Source of the DNA: Stenotrophomonas_A sp035629025
Lineage (GTDB): Bacteria > Pseudomonadota > Gammaproteobacteria > Xanthomonadales > Xanthomonadaceae
Direction: 5' to 3'
Assembly: GCA_035629025.1 (NCBI GenBank)
Contig: DASPIU010000040.1
Span: 1 to 64,000 of the forward strand
Length of the DNA: 64,000 nucleotides
Part shown: positions 62,701 through 64,000 of the stretch, in pieces
How the letters are laid out: the number at the start of each line of letters is the position of its first letter
How positions within the stretch are numbered: the first letter of the stretch is position 1
Notes under the pieces: model-generated
The model's input: the letters and a program-made list of their open reading frames with translations, nothing else
Database searches by the model: none
What the model was told of the DNA's origin: nothing
Position numbers and translations under genes: made by a program

Positions 62701-62799
62701 GAGGACGATGCCACCGGCACGCCGCTGGACACCTATGGTGTCTATCGCAGCACCCAGGCACCGCGCTCGTTCCGCTTCATGGTGCAGTACGACTTCTGA
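59779..62799 (+). CDS. TonB-dependent receptor, Oar-like with N-terminal carboxypeptidase-regulatory-like domain
   Basis: 1006 residues from GTG 59779, which has AGGAGAG upstream (an ATG at 59752 is less well placed). Signal peptide (LSLALGICFSPTLYAQ); CarboxypepD_reg-like domain at about 30-105 (VQIQNPATGFQRSITVGNDGTYRFSALPTGSYNVTYTG); plug (STTILTAEQIAKIPVARDATSVALLAPG; GYGAEFGRSTGGVVNQITK); barrel to the terminal FMVQYDF. Oar-type receptors often act in protein or peptide transport. A terminator follows. Substrate unknown. Confidence 0.93.
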   Translation: MAVNHRTKRALQRSALSLALGICFSPTLYAQSNTSGAIFGQAGAGSTVQIQNPATGFQRSITVGNDGTYRFSALPTGSYNVTYTGTDGATATREGVNVNVGTGTPVNFANLRNDAATLDTVQVRATGAVNPIDVSSVESTTILTAEQIAKIPVARDATSVALLAPGTVRGDAAFGNLASFGGSSVAENQYFINGFNVTNTFRNLNFSKVPFEAIAEQQVKTGGYGAEFGRSTGGVVNQITKRGTNEFHAGGNVFYSPRALQSDTVNYYFRNPLSGEYGALAQDNSDVDANSLITSAWASGALVKDRLFAYGLVSYGKNENTLAATPFGDRAGDEEVKNPNWLVKLDWDINDSNKLEFTSFSDKTKTETAFQDSNGAYVGTNFEENGGENYIGKYTGYFTDTFTMSALYGHGTFKRNQHLRTADGTLVQYDGDLNNPATGCPRVTDVRPLYRQLATGGEIESFCNITNDAIDRRDSEDTRDQFRVDFEWSLGDHLVRFGYDRDDYKSVAGTSIEGGRLWRYSTVNPDGSEQPNGDEFDIVREQIVNQGTEVKLKQWAMYVEDSWKITDTFLAYLGARWDTFENYNGEGQQYVKIDKQFGPRLGFSWDVLGDSSLKIYGNAGRYALPLTPSVAVRGASASLYTRQNYYYTGVDPVTGAPTGLTPRGGLTYINGEFGEPKNPATIAATNLDPMYQDEYILGFQSQITDHQSIGARGIYRKLKAAIDDNCDYTPIYNQAVADGYDPVLPNDGFPYCRMFNPGKDAVFLTDIEGNGQLTEYTIDADLLSPKARRTYKAVELFWDGSWDKFFFQGSWTIAWNKGNTEGGVKSDIGQGDTSVTQDFDYKELMVDSYGYLPNDRRHSIKIFGNYQFTDEWSLGANLLVQSGRPKNCLGVLYPWNGDNIHPYGSSFFRCGTTEVGGTGPSEARPRGTAGRLPWTNTLDLNVAYLPKWAPGLQFKVDIFNVFDQQKVTAVSDEAEDDATGTPLDTYGVYRSTQAPRSFRFMVQYDF

Positions 62800-62844
62800 T
62801 CCACTGCCGTACCTACAACAACGAGCAACACGGCTCTTTGCTCC

Positions 62845-62872
62845 AACGGCCGCCGCAAGGCGGCCGTTCTTT
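62845..62872 (+). terminator. Rho-independent terminator
   Basis: AACGGCCGCC-GCAA-GGCGGCCGTT then CTTT, 45 bases after the receptor stop; T-run short but stem strong. Confidence 0.8.
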
Positions 62873-62895
62873 CCGGGCCCGTTTCGGAACCACGA

Positions 62896-64000
62896 ATGCA
62901 AGCAAGGCTCGACCAGCTCTGGCAAGAAGGCCAGGCCCATGAAGGCAGCGGCGACTTCGGCGCCGCGCACCAGGCGTATGCCGCGATCCTCGCGCTGCAC
63001 GCCCAGCACATTCCCGCGCTGCTGCGGCTGTCGCGCTTCGCGCAGGACGCCGACCAGTATCGCCAGGCCCACCAGTGCGCCCTGCGCGCCGCCGATGCCG
63101 CGCGCCTGGGCGGCAGCAGCCGTCACCTGGCCCATGTCACCCGGCGCCTGCTGGATTTTTCCGAGGAAGCCGAAGTGGCCTCCGTCGTTCTCGGCGCCGA
63201 CCTGCACGACCCGCAGGTGCTGCGGCAATCGCCGGCGCTGCTGCAGCACTTGTGGCTGGCCGGGCGCTACGAGGATGCGCTGCGCATGCTCGATGCGATC
63301 GAGCCACGCACCGGCACCCACCCGCTGTTGCGCTTTACCCGCGGACAGTTGCACCAGTACCTGGGTCAGCTCGATACCGCTGCCGATTGCTATGAGCAGG
63401 CCTTGGCGCTGGACCCGAACCAGGCCGACGTGCACTGGGCCATTGCCAAGTTGCGGCCCGAGGGCAGCCCCGCGCGCGTCGGCCGCCTGCAACGCGCACT
63501 GGCCGCGGCGCGATCGGAAGCCGACCGCGCGCAACTGCTCTACGCCCTCTTCCACGAACTGGACGCCGCCGACGAGCGCGCGCCGGCCTGGGCCGCCCTG
63601 GCCGAAGGCGCGGCGATCATGGCGCGCCTGCTCGATGCTCATGGCGGCGACCAGCGCGGCGCGCGTGCGCGCGCCAATGCCCGGGCGCTGATGGCCGGCG
63701 CGCTGCCACCGGCGCCGCCGATCACCCAGGCCGCGCAGCCACGTCCGATCTTCATCCTCGGCCTGCCGCGTTCCGGTACCACCTTGCTCGACCGCATGCT
63801 CGGCAATCATGGCTGGGTCACCAGCGCTGGCGAGCGCAACGACCTGGTCGCCGCCGCCAGCGAAGGGTCCGGCCAGTTTTACAGCGGCCTGTGCCACTGC
63901 GCCGATCCGCAGGCGTTTCTCGCCAGCCAGGACATGCAGGGCATCGGCCACGGCTACCTGCAGCGCCTGCGCCGCGCCGCGCCGGCCACCGCCGCGGCCA
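62896..64000 (+). CDS. TPR-repeat sulfotransferase family protein, 3' end outside window
   Basis: Open from ATG 62896 to the window end, at least 368 residues. TPR helices (AHEGSGDFGAAHQAYAAILALHAQ; GQLDTAADCYEQALALDPNQADVHWAIAKL) then the PAPS loop PIFILGLPRSGTTLLDRML and TSAGERNDL. Same architecture as the gene at 12555, and likewise beside a TonB-dependent receptor. The rest of the sulfotransferase domain lies beyond the window. Confidence 0.88.
   Translation, partial: MQARLDQLWQEGQAHEGSGDFGAAHQAYAAILALHAQHIPALLRLSRFAQDADQYRQAHQCALRAADAARLGGSSRHLAHVTRRLLDFSEEAEVASVVLGADLHDPQVLRQSPALLQHLWLAGRYEDALRMLDAIEPRTGTHPLLRFTRGQLHQYLGQLDTAADCYEQALALDPNQADVHWAIAKLRPEGSPARVGRLQRALAAARSEADRAQLLYALFHELDAADERAPAWAALAEGAAIMARLLDAHGGDQRGARARANARALMAGALPPAPPITQAAQPRPIFILGLPRSGTTLLDRMLGNHGWVTSAGERNDLVAAASEGSGQFYSGLCHCADPQAFLASQDMQGIGHGYLQRLRRAAPATAAA

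Overview
The window is a high-GC chromosomal segment from a gammaproteobacterium of the Xanthomonadaceae/Lysobacteraceae (Stenotrophomonas, Pseudoxanthomonas, Lysobacter or Luteimonas type). This rests on very high GC at third codon positions, large Oar-type TonB-dependent receptors, TPR-sulfotransferases, the conserved maf-rng-yhdP block with tldD and pmbA nearby, and family-typical intergenic repeats of the form TAGGAGCGGCTTCAGCCGCGAC and GGGAATAGGGAATC. No rRNA, tRNA, CRISPR array, insertion sequence or prophage was seen. About 48 protein genes are supported; the first and last are cut by the window edges.

Layout. 1-9400: HerA-like ATPase end, membrane TPR protein, a large rhomboid protease, greB, rimO, a dienelactone hydrolase/HIT pair, dcd, and mrp/apbC. 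9400-14200: a TonB-dependent receptor behind a CRP/Clp-like site, convergent with a TPR-sulfotransferase. 14280-17990: a tandem duplication of a two-gene unit (secreted M23 peptidase plus an unknown secreted protein), with the second peptidase copy frameshifted. 18000-25900: a CrtI-like oxidoreductase, a degenerate GGDEF protein, two neighbouring M13 metallopeptidase paralogues of which the second has lost its zinc ligands, a GlpG-like rhomboid and an alkyltransferase-like protein. 25900-32530: an overlapping DUF418/DadA-like/gor group, slyD, two NlpC/P60 hydrolases and an acyl-CoA thioesterase.

32795-40230 is the most interesting part. Six consecutive minus-strand genes have the content and order expected of a fap functional-amyloid operon: FapA-like, FapB-like minor amyloid, FapC-like major amyloid, C39 peptidase FapD, FapE-like, and FapF-like outer-membrane channel. 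A near-consensus sigma-54 promoter lies 35 bases before the first gene. At the other end lies a convergent gene for a VpsR-type sigma-54 activator, a family that includes c-di-GMP-responsive regulators. Two hairpins sit between the major subunit gene and the peptidase gene.

40400-64000: a DctA-type symporter, a lipoprotein alkaline phosphatase, tilS-xseB-ispA, a DUF4870 protein, pmbA/tldE divergent from yjgA, tldD, a DUF6065 protein, maf-rng-yhdP, a SIMPL protein, a TonB-like transducer, a second TonB-dependent receptor, and a TPR-sulfotransferase running off the end. A 122-base two-hairpin element occurs twice, nearly identical, at 46301 and 51484.
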